Positions 37,505 to 45,889 of a DNA stretch of 64,000 bases are shown here, one piece after another. A program made the position numbers and the translations under genes. The notes under the pieces were generated by a model. It made no database searches, was not told where the DNA came from, and saw nothing but the letters and a program-made list of their open reading frames with translations. Position 1 is the stretch's first letter; every line of letters begins with the position of its first letter. This stretch comes from Comamonas odontotermitis (GTDB lineage Bacteria > Pseudomonadota > Gammaproteobacteria > Burkholderiales > Burkholderiaceae_C). Location: the NCBI RefSeq assembly GCF_020080045.1, contig NZ_CP083451.1, positions 4,017,001-4,081,000 on the forward strand, given 5' to 3'.

Positions 37505-37537
37505 GAAGGGAGCGTAGCAACGCTCCCTTCTTTGTTT
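37505..37537 (+). terminator. terminator between the passenger-like gene and the encapsulin operon
   Basis: GAAGGGAGCG and CGCTCCCTTC form the stem, followed by TTTGTTTTG. The facing desulfurase gene ends 89 bases beyond. Confidence 0.85.
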
Positions 37538-37625
37538 TGCGCCTTTGCGCACTTGCCTGCCTGCAGATCCGCCAATGCGTTGACAAGCGTCATGCAGCGG
37601 CAATGCGCGCCCGGCCTTACACCGT

Positions 37626-39581
37626 TCAACGCCTCTGGCCTGCCAGCCGCCGCACCACAGCCACCAATTGATCGATCTCGTCAAAGGTGTTGTAGAAAGC
37701 AACCGAAGGCCGTACCGCAGTCTCCACGCCAAAGCGCCGCAGAATGGGCTGGGCGCAATGGTGGCCGGTGCGCACGGCAATGCCCTCGTCGTTCAGCGCC
37801 TTGCCGACTTCTTCCGTCGTGTAACCGGCCAGGGTGAAAGACAGCACGCTCGCCTTGCCCGGCACGGTGCCGATGAGACGCAGGCCGGGGATGGCAGCCA
37901 GCTGCTGCATGCCGTAATCAACCAGCGCATGCTCGTACTGGCTGATGGCATGGATGCCGATGCGCTCCACGTACTCCAGTGCCGCGCCCAGGCCCACGGC
38001 ATCGGCAATGTTGCCGGTGCCCGCCTCGAAGGTATTGGGCAGCGGCTGGAACACGGTCTTCTCGAAGGTCACATCCGCAATCATGTTGCCGCCGCCCTGC
38101 CAGGGCGGCATGGCTTCAAGCACTTCGCGCCGCCCCCACAGCACGCCGATGCCGGTGGGCGCGAAGATCTTGTGGCCGGAGAAGACGAAGAAGTCCGCGC
38201 CAATGTCCTGTACATCGACCGGCGTATGCGCAATCGACTGCGCGCCGTCCACCAAGGTGGCAATGCCGCGCTGGCGGGCGATCTGCACCACCTCCCTGAC
38301 CGGCACCACCGTGCCCAGCACGTTGGAGACATGGCCAATGGCGACGATCCTGGTGCGGTCGTTCAGCAGCTTCTGGTATTCGTCCAGGCGGATCTGGCCC
38401 TGCTCGTCTACCGGAATCACGCGCAGCCGCGCACCCTTGGCCTGCGCCAGTTGCTGCCAGGGCACGATGTTGGCATGGTGCTCCAGGTGGCTGACGATGA
38501 TTTCGTCGCCTTCGCCCACATTCTGCCCGCCCCAGGCCTTGGCCACCAGGTTGATCGCCTCGGTGGTGCCGCGCACAAAGATCACCTCGCGCGCGTCAGG
38601 CGCATGGATGAAGCGGCGCACCACTTCGCGCGCATGCTCGTAGGCATCCGTGGCGCGGGCGGCCAGCGTGTGGGCCGCGCGGTGGATGTTGGAGTTTTCG
38701 TGTTCGTAGAAATGCCGGATGCGCTCGATCACCTGGCGCGGCTTGTGCGTGGTAGCGGCATTGTCCAGCCAGACCAGCTGCTTTCCATTCACGCGCTCGG
38801 CCAGAATCGGGAAGTCCCGCCGTACCGCGTTGATATCAAAAGGCGGGTGGCGGTCTGCCTGCGACTGCGGGGTTCTGCCCTGCTCGCCGTGTGGATGGGG
38901 CTTGGCCGGTGTGACAAAGCCGCTCGGCAGCTGAACTGCGTGGGCAAAGTAGTACTGCGGTGCGGCGGAAGAAGCCGGTGCTGCTGCCGCCGCACTTGCG
39001 CCGCGCGGCCCGCGCAGATCAATGCCATCTAAACCGGAGGCAGGTGCGCCAGCACGGGCCTGCTGGGCCAATGCCAGCAGGCCATCCTCTTGCACTGGTA
39101 CCGCTGGCGATGGCTGTAAAAAATAATAGCTGCTCGCGCTTTCTGCATGCGCATGAGAATCGGTTTTGACATCGACCGGCACCGCCTGCGGCACGCCTTG
39201 CACACTGCTGCCCAGGCGCGGCTCGTAAGCGGGCAGATTGCTCAGCACGTTGTCGGGCACGCCGTTGCCGGCCTGCGCATGCGGCAGCAAAGCAGGCGCC
39301 CGGTGGGCGAGCGACAGCACGGGCGTTGGCGAAGCCGGCAGCAGGTTGGCACCCGGTGCCACGCCCTGCGGTATCGGTGTGCCCGGCACGCCCGGACCCA
39401 GACCTGCAGGGCTCGCCAAGGGCGAACCCGGCGGCGCAATGTTTACGGGCGCCTGTATGCCTGGTGGCACAGCGCCAGCACCCGGACGCTCGCTGAACAA
39501 GGCGCTGGCCATCTGCGCCAGCACCTCAGGGGAAATGGGCGCGGTCGCCAGATCCGGCGCGCCCGTGACGGTGGAAACCAT
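37626..39581 (-). CDS. encapsulin-associated cysteine desulfurase (SufS type) with long disordered N-terminus
   Basis: 651 residues, against about 410 for ordinary SufS. Residues 1-247 are Ala/Pro/Gly-rich and probably unfolded; the enzyme starts near 248 (DINAVRRDFPIL). PLP lysine is in FSGHKIFAPTG and the active cysteine in RTGHHCAQP. It removes sulfur from cysteine. An extended N-terminus of this type is the packaging signal of family 2A encapsulin cargo. Two YYF motifs occur in it (152-154 in SASSYYFLQP, 210-212 in AAPQYYFAHA). The first is encoded by a fragment of the dispersed repeat (39115-39145). Starts 15 bases after the encapsulin stop; last gene of the operon. Confidence 0.92.
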   Translation of the reverse strand: MVSTVTGAPDLATAPISPEVLAQMASALFSERPGAGAVPPGIQAPVNIAPPGSPLASPAGLGPGVPGTPIPQGVAPGANLLPASPTPVLSLAHRAPALLPHAQAGNGVPDNVLSNLPAYEPRLGSSVQGVPQAVPVDVKTDSHAHAESASSYYFLQPSPAVPVQEDGLLALAQQARAGAPASGLDGIDLRGPRGASAAAAAPASSAAPQYYFAHAVQLPSGFVTPAKPHPHGEQGRTPQSQADRHPPFDINAVRRDFPILAERVNGKQLVWLDNAATTHKPRQVIERIRHFYEHENSNIHRAAHTLAARATDAYEHAREVVRRFIHAPDAREVIFVRGTTEAINLVAKAWGGQNVGEGDEIIVSHLEHHANIVPWQQLAQAKGARLRVIPVDEQGQIRLDEYQKLLNDRTRIVAIGHVSNVLGTVVPVREVVQIARQRGIATLVDGAQSIAHTPVDVQDIGADFFVFSGHKIFAPTGIGVLWGRREVLEAMPPWQGGGNMIADVTFEKTVFQPLPNTFEAGTGNIADAVGLGAALEYVERIGIHAISQYEHALVDYGMQQLAAIPGLRLIGTVPGKASVLSFTLAGYTTEEVGKALNDEGIAVRTGHHCAQPILRRFGVETAVRPSVAFYNTFDEIDQLVAVVRRLAGQRR

Positions 39582-39596
39582 GGCAGCCCCCTTCGC

Positions 39597-40529
39597 TTAT
39601 TTATAGGTATCGGGGTAGTCGTGGTACTTGTTGATTTCCACGTCATCCAGAACCGCCAGCGCATCCGGGGTGAGCACGGCCAGCGAGCAGTACAGTGAAA
39701 TCAGATAGCTGGCGATGGCATGGTTGTTGATACCCATGAAACGCACCGACAGCCCCGGCCCCTGCTCGCCCGGCAGGCCGGGCTGAAACAGCCCCACCAC
39801 GCCCTGGCGCTTGTCGCCCACACGCAGCAGCAGGATCTTGCTCTTGCCATCGGCCACCGGCACCTTGTCCGAAGGGATCAGCGGCACACCGCGCCAGGTG
39901 ATGAACTGGCTGCCGAAGAGGCTGACGGTCGGCGGCGGCGTGCCGCGGCGCGTGGCCTCGCGGCCAAAGGCGGCAATGGTCAGCGGATGGGCCAGAAAGA
40001 ACGCAGGCTCCTTCCACACCTTGGTCAGCAGCTCGTCCAGGTCATCGGGCGTGGGCGCTCCGGTCAAGGGGAAGATGCGCTGCTCGTCCGTCACCTGGGC
40101 CAGCAAGCCGTAGTCGGGGTTGTTGATCAGCTCGCTTTCCTGGTTTTCCTTGATCGTCTCGATGGTCAGGCGCAGCTGCTCCTTGATCTGATCGTGCGGG
40201 CTGCTGTAGAGGTCGGACACGCGGGTGTGCACATCCAGCACGGTGCTGACGGCGTTCAGATAGAACTCGCGCGGTGCCTCTTCGTACTCGACAAAGGTGC
40301 GGGGCAGCTGGTTCTCGTGCTCCTTGGCGGTGCATGCCACCTTGATGGCTTCAGGGTTCTTGACTTGGTTGAGCCGGTAGATGCCCGCCTCCACCGGCAC
40401 CCACTGCAGCAAGTGGGTGAGCCAGCGCGGGCTGATGGTTGCGAGTTGGGGAACTGTCTTGGTGGCATTGGCCAACTGGCGTGCTGCCACATCGCCCAAA
40501 GCGGTGGTACCGCCCACATTTGCTGTCAT
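39597..40529 (-). CDS. family 2A encapsulin shell protein (SrpI-like)
   Basis: 310 residues. It has the HK97-fold shell signature of SrpI-like proteins: VAARQLANATKTVPQL, ISPRWLTHLLQWVPVEAGIYR, LNNPDYGL-like NNPDYGLLAQ and the C-terminal end LDDVEINKYHDYPDTY. There is no cyclic-nucleotide-binding domain, which separates 2A from 2B. About 60 copies should assemble into a ~24 nm compartment around the desulfurase encoded next. A GGAG site precedes the ATG. Known members (e.g. Synechococcus SrpI) respond to sulfur starvation, and others store elemental sulfur. The older label 'family 2A encapsulin nanocompartment shell protein' fits; certainty is high. Confidence 0.95.
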   Translation of the reverse strand: MTANVGGTTALGDVAARQLANATKTVPQLATISPRWLTHLLQWVPVEAGIYRLNQVKNPEAIKVACTAKEHENQLPRTFVEYEEAPREFYLNAVSTVLDVHTRVSDLYSSPHDQIKEQLRLTIETIKENQESELINNPDYGLLAQVTDEQRIFPLTGAPTPDDLDELLTKVWKEPAFFLAHPLTIAAFGREATRRGTPPPTVSLFGSQFITWRGVPLIPSDKVPVADGKSKILLLRVGDKRQGVVGLFQPGLPGEQGPGLSVRFMGINNHAIASYLISLYCSLAVLTPDALAVLDDVEINKYHDYPDTYK

Positions 40530-40623
40530 AAAGCACTCCGTTGTGATCGAAAGGAAGGTTGAGGGATGCCGAAATTGTTGGCGAGCGCCTTGCCGCGCTC
40601 AACCGGCTATAGCCGCCAAGTGG

Positions 40624-40911
40624 CTAAACAGTGGCTGGCGCCTGGCTGCAGAGGTGCTGAATCTGTGCGGACCGCGCCAGGTAATGCTGGTGCAGGGTTT
40701 CGCCGCGCTGCACCAGGGCGGACTGCGCCAGATCCATGGCACGCGCCAGCTTGCCCACGGTGGCCAGCGATACCGCCACCCGGCCGCGCTCCACCTCGCC
40801 AACGTAGGAACGGTTCAGATCCGCGCGCGCCGCCAGTTGCTCCTGCGACCAGCCCAGCGCCTCGCGCGACTGGCGCACAGCCAGCCCGAAATGGTGGGAA
40901 AAACCATTCAT
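40624..40911 (-). CDS. XRE-family regulator inside the encapsulin operon
   Basis: 95 residues. ATG 40911 overlaps the acetyltransferase stop (ATGA), so the two are coupled. Helix-turn-helix at residues ~10-65 (AVRQSREALGWSQEQLAARADLNRSYVGEVERGR). It is likely the local regulator. A regulator at this place in the operon would be made in proportion to the acetyltransferase. 94 bases separate it from the shell gene and could hold a second promoter. Confidence 0.85.
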   Translation of the reverse strand: MNGFSHHFGLAVRQSREALGWSQEQLAARADLNRSYVGEVERGRVAVSLATVGKLARAMDLAQSALVQRGETLHQHYLARSAQIQHLCSQAPATV

Positions 40912-41849
40912 AGCGCCGCCTCCGCCGCCAGCCGCACGCGCCGCTCGGCCTGGGAGACCGCCTGCGCCTGCAGCGAGGCCTGCGTCACGCTGGCGCCTGG
41001 CGGCACATCCTGCGTCAGCCACACATTGCCGCCGATCACGGCCCCCGCGCCCAGTGTGACGCGCCCCAGGATCGTGGCGCCCGCATAGATCACCACACCG
41101 TCTTCCACCACCGGGTGGCGCGGCAGGCCTTTTTGCAGGTGACCCTGCGCGTCCTGCTCAAACCGCTTGGCCCCCAAAGTCACCGCCTGGTAGATACGCA
41201 CCCTGCGGCCGATGACGGCGGTTTCGCCGATCACGACGCCGGTGCCATGGTCGATGAAAAAGCCCGCGCCGATCTGCGCGCCCGGGTGGATGTCGATGCC
41301 GGTTTCACTGTGCGCCAGCTCCGCCACGATGCGGGCCAAAAGCGGCAGGCCTTGCTCGTAGAGCTGGTGCGCGAGGCGGTGGTGGATAAGCGCCAGCACG
41401 CCGGGATAGCACAGCAGCACCTCATCGACCGTGCGCGCAGCGGGGTCTCCCTCGTAAGCAGCCTGTACATCGGTGTCGAGCAGATGCCGGATGCCGGGCA
41501 GCGCCAGCGCAAACTGGTGCGTCAGCCCATGGGCCTGGCTGGCCGCTTCTGCCAGGTCGCGCCTGCCGTAGCGCAGCTCCAGTGCAATCTGTGCCTGCAG
41601 GCCATGCAGGGCGGCATCCAGCGTATGCGCGACGTAGTAGTTTTCACTCTCTTGCAGCAGATCATGCGGCCCCAGCCGCATGGGAAACAGCACACCCTTG
41701 AGCTGGGCCACTACCTGGGCGAGTGCATCGCGTGAAGGGAATTCACGCCCGCCCGGCTCCTGCGTGCGCTGGTGCGCCTGGCGCCATTGCTGGCGTGCCT
41801 GGGCCAGCGCTGCGCTGACTTCGTCTATGGGAAAAGAACTGGTCGTCAT
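40908..41849 (-). CDS. epsC: serine O-acetyltransferase
   Basis: 313 residues from the ATG at 41849 with GAGGAG 6-8 bases upstream; longer starts overlap the rhodanese gene. Makes O-acetylserine, the acceptor for sulfide in cysteine synthesis. An N-terminal helical domain (1-185) is followed by a left-handed beta-helix of hexapeptide repeats (GIDIHPGAQIGAGFFIDHGT, GVVIGETAVIGRRVRIY, VVIYAGATILG). This gene is a regular neighbour of family 2A encapsulins, where it supplies the cysteine precursor for the desulfurase. cysE would be an equivalent symbol. Confidence 0.92.
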   Translation of the reverse strand: MTTSSFPIDEVSAALAQARQQWRQAHQRTQEPGGREFPSRDALAQVVAQLKGVLFPMRLGPHDLLQESENYYVAHTLDAALHGLQAQIALELRYGRRDLAEAASQAHGLTHQFALALPGIRHLLDTDVQAAYEGDPAARTVDEVLLCYPGVLALIHHRLAHQLYEQGLPLLARIVAELAHSETGIDIHPGAQIGAGFFIDHGTGVVIGETAVIGRRVRIYQAVTLGAKRFEQDAQGHLQKGLPRHPVVEDGVVIYAGATILGRVTLGAGAVIGGNVWLTQDVPPGASVTQASLQAQAVSQAERRVRLAAEAAL

Positions 41850-41859
41850 GGCACGCTCC

Positions 41860-42333
41860 TCAATCCTGCACCCAGGGGAGGTGGTGAAAGCGCCAGCCAT
41901 CGCTGCCGCCACGGTGCTGCGTGGCGTCGATCCCGCCTTCAAATCCTTCCAGCACATTGAACACCTGCGTAAAACCCGCTGCAGCAGCCGCCTGCGCCGC
42001 GAGGACCGAGCGCTTGCCACTGCGGCACAGCAGCAGGGCGACGGCCTCCTTCCCGCCATGCGCCGCGAGTCTGGATTCCAACTCGCGCACAAAACGGGGA
42101 TTGCGCGTCAGCGCCGTACCGGTAGCCCAGGGCACATGCACGCTGCCGGGTACATGGCCGACAAACTTCAGCTCTTCCGCAGAGCGCACATCCACCAGCA
42201 CCGCCAAGCCCTGCTGCACCAGTTGCCAGGCCTGTGTGGGCGATACGCCTCCGGCGTAGCCCAGCCCTTGCAACTGCGCCTGCTGCCAGGCGGCTTCCAG
42301 AGCGGGCGGGAGAGAGATTTCCAAGGTAGTCAT
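41860..42333 (-). CDS. rhodanese-family sulfurtransferase
   Basis: 157 residues, one rhodanese domain. Active cysteine in LLLCRSGKRS and the N-terminal VDVRSAEELKFVGHVPGSVHVP match single-domain sulfurtransferases. First gene of the encapsulin operon, 10 bases before the acetyltransferase. It probably carries sulfane sulfur to or from the compartment; that role is inferred from context. Confidence 0.9.
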   Translation of the reverse strand: MTTLEISLPPALEAAWQQAQLQGLGYAGGVSPTQAWQLVQQGLAVLVDVRSAEELKFVGHVPGSVHVPWATGTALTRNPRFVRELESRLAAHGGKEAVALLLCRSGKRSVLAAQAAAAAGFTQVFNVLEGFEGGIDATQHRGGSDGWRFHHLPWVQD

Positions 42334-42667
42334 CGCAGGAGCCTTTTCATTCGAAAGATGGGTATAGCCACCAATTTAGGCGTCGGCCTACAAATCAAAA
42401 ACGAATAAAAACAAGCTTGCTAATGAAATTTTCGCATATTCAGCCATGAGCGGATGCGCCTCTGGCCTCTAGCTTCCACTACGGAATCGGTCTATATTGA
42501 AACCACGGTTCAGAGGAGGTCCCTCAACGGGCCACCACTGCACTTACATGCCGCGCTGCGCTTCCGAAATGAAGCAGGAGCGGAGTCACCCAGGGCTGCA
42601 ATGCCCGCCGCAAGTGCGCAATACCGTGCCTGCGGCCAGGCAAGACAGCCACCACAAGGAGACCACC
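42334..42667. other. divergent control region of the encapsulin operon
   Basis: 334 bases. The operon side is AT-rich (CAAATCAAAAACGAATAAAA) and contains the imperfect palindrome listed separately. The other side has TATATT (42492-42497) as a possible -10 for the membrane-protein gene and a long GC-rich leader of about 150 bases before its start. Confidence 0.5.
42373..42395. promoter_or_regulatory. candidate operator of the encapsulin operon
   Basis: AATTTAGGC-GTCG-GCCTACAAAT is a near-palindrome 40-60 bases upstream of the rhodanese start. It could bind the operon's XRE protein or a CysB/LysR regulator. Seen by eye only. Confidence 0.35.
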
Positions 42668-43213
42668 ATGGCTGTCATCACGCATGCAAACCCCCACGCC
42701 TCCATGCAAACCGCGCCACAGGGTCGGCACGCGCATTTCAGTGCGCGGCGCGTTTGCCTGGGCGTCCTGCTGCTGTGCATCGGCATTGCGGCGTTGGCCC
42801 TGCCGCTGGTGCGCGATGCGCTCAATCTGGTTCAGGCACAGGCGCACTGGAAGCCTCTGGAGCATTGGCTCGCCCAGGCGCCCATGGCCAGTTGGCTGAT
42901 GATGTTTGTCTGGGGCACCCTGGTGCCGGCATCGCTGCTGGTGATGCTGCGCTTTCACCGCAATGTGCTTGGAGTGCTGGCGGCGCTGGCCTTTGCTGTC
43001 GTGGCCGTGGTCTGGTACGTGCACATGCCGCAACAATCGCAATGCACGGCCTTGTACAACGACAGTCTGTGGTGCGCCGCCATCGCCTGGGGCTACAGCC
43101 TGAGCCTGGGCATTGCCAATGCCGTCTATCTGTTTGCCCTGGTGATGCTGCTGCTCGGCGGTATCAGCTTTGCCGCCATGCCCAAGGACGATGAGGACGA
43201 AAGCCCCGCCTGA
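42668..43213 (+). CDS. membrane protein of unknown function (about four helices)
   Basis: 181 residues from ATG 42668 (AAGGAG 7 bases upstream; upstream frame rejected). Hydrophobic segments at roughly 28-50, 70-95, 97-118 and 140-165, with a short acidic C-terminus (PKDDEDESPA). No family recognised. It is divergent from the encapsulin operon and may share control with it. Confidence 0.65.
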   Translation: MAVITHANPHASMQTAPQGRHAHFSARRVCLGVLLLCIGIAALALPLVRDALNLVQAQAHWKPLEHWLAQAPMASWLMMFVWGTLVPASLLVMLRFHRNVLGVLAALAFAVVAVVWYVHMPQQSQCTALYNDSLWCAAIAWGYSLSLGIANAVYLFALVMLLLGGISFAAMPKDDEDESPA

Positions 43214-43305
43214 GAAAGCCGCTCAAGAGCCCTGCAAGCAATGCTGAACAGCCAGCGCTGTCCTCCATGTGCCACGGCCTCTGCAGCGTTAAAGGCAGTT
43301 TATAT

Positions 43306-43325
43306 AACCTAGGTCAACTAGGTAA
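43306..43325. promoter_or_regulatory. candidate operator upstream of the symporter gene
   Basis: AACCTAGGTCAACTAGGTAA: a self-complementary CCTAGG block followed by a second TAGGT, next to a TATATA box. It lies 90 bases before the symporter start. Could bind a GntR- or LysR-type regulator. Confidence 0.35.
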
Positions 43326-43414
43326 AAACCGAGGGGGGAGAAGATGGCTGGCCGCCATGGCATGGATGTAAGCTATGCATTGAAAACAATCGATAGCAAA
43401 AAAGGATTATTACC

Positions 43415-44746
43415 ATGGCTTCAGCAGCGGGCAAAAAAGGCATCCCGGTCGCGTTCCTGATCCTGGGCGCGATGGTACTGGGCATCTTGATCGGCTACCT
43501 GATCTACATCGAGTTCCCCGACAAGGGCGCCGCAAAGGATATTGCGGGCTACATATCCATCGTCTCCGATGTATTCCTGCGGCTCATCAAGATGCTGATC
43601 GGCCCGCTGGTGTTCTCGACCCTGGTCGTCGGCATTGCACACATGGGCGATGCAGCATCGGTGGGACGGGTGTTCCTGAAGGCCATGCTGTGGTTTGTCA
43701 CAGCCTCCCTCGTATCTCTGGTGCTGGGTCTGGTGCTGGCCAATGTGCTGCAGCCCGGCCACAACCTGGGCCTGCCGCTGCCCGATATCGGCGCCTCCGC
43801 CAATCTGGCCACCGGCAAATTCACGCTGAAGGAATTTGTCAATCATCTGATTCCCAAATCCTTCGCCGAGGCCATGGCCAACAACGAAATCCTGCAGATT
43901 GTCGTGTTCTCGATGTTCTTTGGCGTGGCACTGTCCGCGCTGGGCGAAAAAGGCAAGACCCTGGTGGCTGCGATTGATGAACTCTCGCATGTGATGCTCA
44001 AGATCACCGGCTATGTGATGAAACTCGCTCCACTGGCAGTGCTGGCGGCCATGGCCGCCACCGTGGCGGTGAACGGCCTGGGCATCCTGCTCAAATTCGC
44101 CGTGTTCATGGGCGACTTCTACCTGGGCCTGTTCCTGCTGTGGGCACTTCTGGTGAGTGCGGGCTTTGTATTCCTTGGCCCACGCATTTTCAAGCTGATT
44201 GTGCTGATCAAGGAAGCCTTCATGCTGTCGTTTGCCACCGCCAGTTCCGAAGCGGCCTATCCCAAGATCCTCGACGCACTCGACCGTTTTGGCGTCAAGC
44301 GCAAGATTTCCAGCTTCGTCATGCCGATGGGGTACTCGTTCAACCTCGACGGCTCAATGATGTACTGCACCTTTGCCACCTTGTTCATTGCACAGGCCTA
44401 TGGCATTCATCTGCCCATGTCCACGCAGATCACCATGCTGCTGATCCTGATGCTGACGTCCAAGGGCATGGCAGGCGTTCCGCGCGCTTCGCTGGTGGTG
44501 ATTGCCGCAACGCTCAACCAGTTCAACATTCCGGAAGCTGGCCTGCTGCTGATCCTGGGGGTCGATACCTTCCTCGACATGGGCCGCTCGGCCACCAATG
44601 CGGTGGGCAACTCCATCGCCTCCGCCGTTGTCGCCAAGTGGGAGGGCGAGTTGCTGCCCGAAGCCGAAGCCGCCGAACTGGCCCGCAAGCTGGATGCCGA
44701 GGCGGCCCTGGCGGCCCATCCCCTCCCCACACCGGACGTCGCCTGA
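43415..44746 (+). CDS. dicarboxylate/amino acid:cation symporter
   Basis: 443 residues, DAACS (GltP/DctA) family. Eight membrane segments and two re-entrant loops. Family motifs are FSTLVVGIAHMG, the serine-rich loop ATASSEAAYPK and GYSFNLDGSMMY (cation/substrate site), and DMGRSATNAVGNS. An AAGGA site precedes ATG 43415. The stop overlaps the start of the receptor gene by one base (TGATG), so the two are translated together. The SSEAAYP loop is closer to glutamate/aspartate than to C4-dicarboxylate members, but the substrate is not certain. Confidence 0.88.
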   Translation: MASAAGKKGIPVAFLILGAMVLGILIGYLIYIEFPDKGAAKDIAGYISIVSDVFLRLIKMLIGPLVFSTLVVGIAHMGDAASVGRVFLKAMLWFVTASLVSLVLGLVLANVLQPGHNLGLPLPDIGASANLATGKFTLKEFVNHLIPKSFAEAMANNEILQIVVFSMFFGVALSALGEKGKTLVAAIDELSHVMLKITGYVMKLAPLAVLAAMAATVAVNGLGILLKFAVFMGDFYLGLFLLWALLVSAGFVFLGPRIFKLIVLIKEAFMLSFATASSEAAYPKILDALDRFGVKRKISSFVMPMGYSFNLDGSMMYCTFATLFIAQAYGIHLPMSTQITMLLILMLTSKGMAGVPRASLVVIAATLNQFNIPEAGLLLILGVDTFLDMGRSATNAVGNSIASAVVAKWEGELLPEAEAAELARKLDAEAALAAHPLPTPDVA

Positions 44747-45684
44747 TGATGCGCGCGGTGATACGCTCCATCTCCAGACTATGCCGGGTGCGCCCCTGGT
44801 TGCTGCTGCTGGCGCTCGCGCCGCTGGCTGCCAGTGCCCAAGCACCAGCCGCCCCGGTGGCGCTGACGGGTACTCTGGCCAAAGTCCACCAGAAGGGCGA
44901 GGTGGCCCTGGCCTACCGGGACAGCTCGGTGCCGTTTTCGTACCTGGATGCACGCGGAAAGCCCATTGGCTACTCCATTGAGTTGTGCAAGGCAGTGGTT
45001 CATGCCATGGAAGTGGCCGTGCACAAGCCGCTGGCCATCCGCTGGGTGCCCGTGACCTCGGCCACACGCATGGACGCGATCACCAGCGGCCAGGCCGACC
45101 TGGAATGCGGCTCGACCACCAGCAACAAGGAACGCCAGCAGACCGTGGCGTTTTCGCCCACCTTTTTTGTCTCGGGCACCAAGCTGCTGGTCAAAAAGGG
45201 ATCGCCAGTGCGCGACTACATGGGACTTTCTGGCAAAAAAGTGGCCGTGACCGCAGGTACCACGAACGAGAAGACCATGCGCGACCTCTCCACCCGTTTT
45301 CAGTTGAACCTGCAGATCATGTCCATGCGCGACCATGCCGAGTCCTTTGCGCAGGTCACGAGCGGCGCAGCCGATGCCTTTGCCACCGACGACGTGCTGC
45401 TCTACGGCCTGGTGGCGCAAACGCCGGGAGCCCGCGAGCAGTATGCCGTCGTCGGCGATTTCCTGTCCTACGACCCCTACGGGCTGATGTATCGCAAGGG
45501 CGACGCCCCCATGGCGCAACTGGTGACGGAAGCCTTCCAGGCGCTGGCAGCCGATGGAGAGATCGAACGCCAGTACAACCGCTGGTTTCTGAAAAAGCTG
45601 CCGACCGGCCAGACCCTGGGCCTGCCGATGAGCCCCCAGCTCAAGATCATTCTGGAAAGCCTGGCGGCCACGCAAGGCGAATAG
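44746..45684 (+). CDS. ABC-type amino-acid receptor coupled to a symporter gene
   Basis: 312 residues from ATG 44746. Signal peptide after a basic n-region, ending ASAQ (~32). It has the same family-3 pattern as GltI: VALAYRDSSVPFSYLD, IELCKAVVHAME, LECGSTTSNKERQQ and FATDDVLLYGL. There are no ABC permease or ATPase genes here; the only transporter is the coupled DAACS symporter. Relatives are at 19557 and 23005. Confidence 0.87.
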   Translation: MMRAVIRSISRLCRVRPWLLLLALAPLAASAQAPAAPVALTGTLAKVHQKGEVALAYRDSSVPFSYLDARGKPIGYSIELCKAVVHAMEVAVHKPLAIRWVPVTSATRMDAITSGQADLECGSTTSNKERQQTVAFSPTFFVSGTKLLVKKGSPVRDYMGLSGKKVAVTAGTTNEKTMRDLSTRFQLNLQIMSMRDHAESFAQVTSGAADAFATDDVLLYGLVAQTPGAREQYAVVGDFLSYDPYGLMYRKGDAPMAQLVTEAFQALAADGEIERQYNRWFLKKLPTGQTLGLPMSPQLKIILESLAATQGE

Positions 45685-45724
45685 GACAGAAAAAAGACAG
45701 AAGCAGGACAGGGTCACTCACCGA

Positions 45725-45770
45725 TCAATAGCAACCTACACCCTGCCAGCGTGCGCTGGCAGCTCAAATT
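45725..45770. repeat. copy of the dispersed palindromic repeat
   Basis: CAATAGCAACC followed by the hairpin TGCCAGCG-TGCGCTGGCA (45744-45761). It lies after the receptor gene and may act as its terminator, though the T run is missing. Confidence 0.6.
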
Positions 45771-45889
45771 ACCTCAACCCGGGCGGCGCGGAAACCTGGC
45801 CACTGCAATCAACAGCGAAATCGGAGGAATTTTTCAATCCGTTATGCTGGCAGCTTGTTTCACTACCGCACGTCCTGCATTCCAAGACA

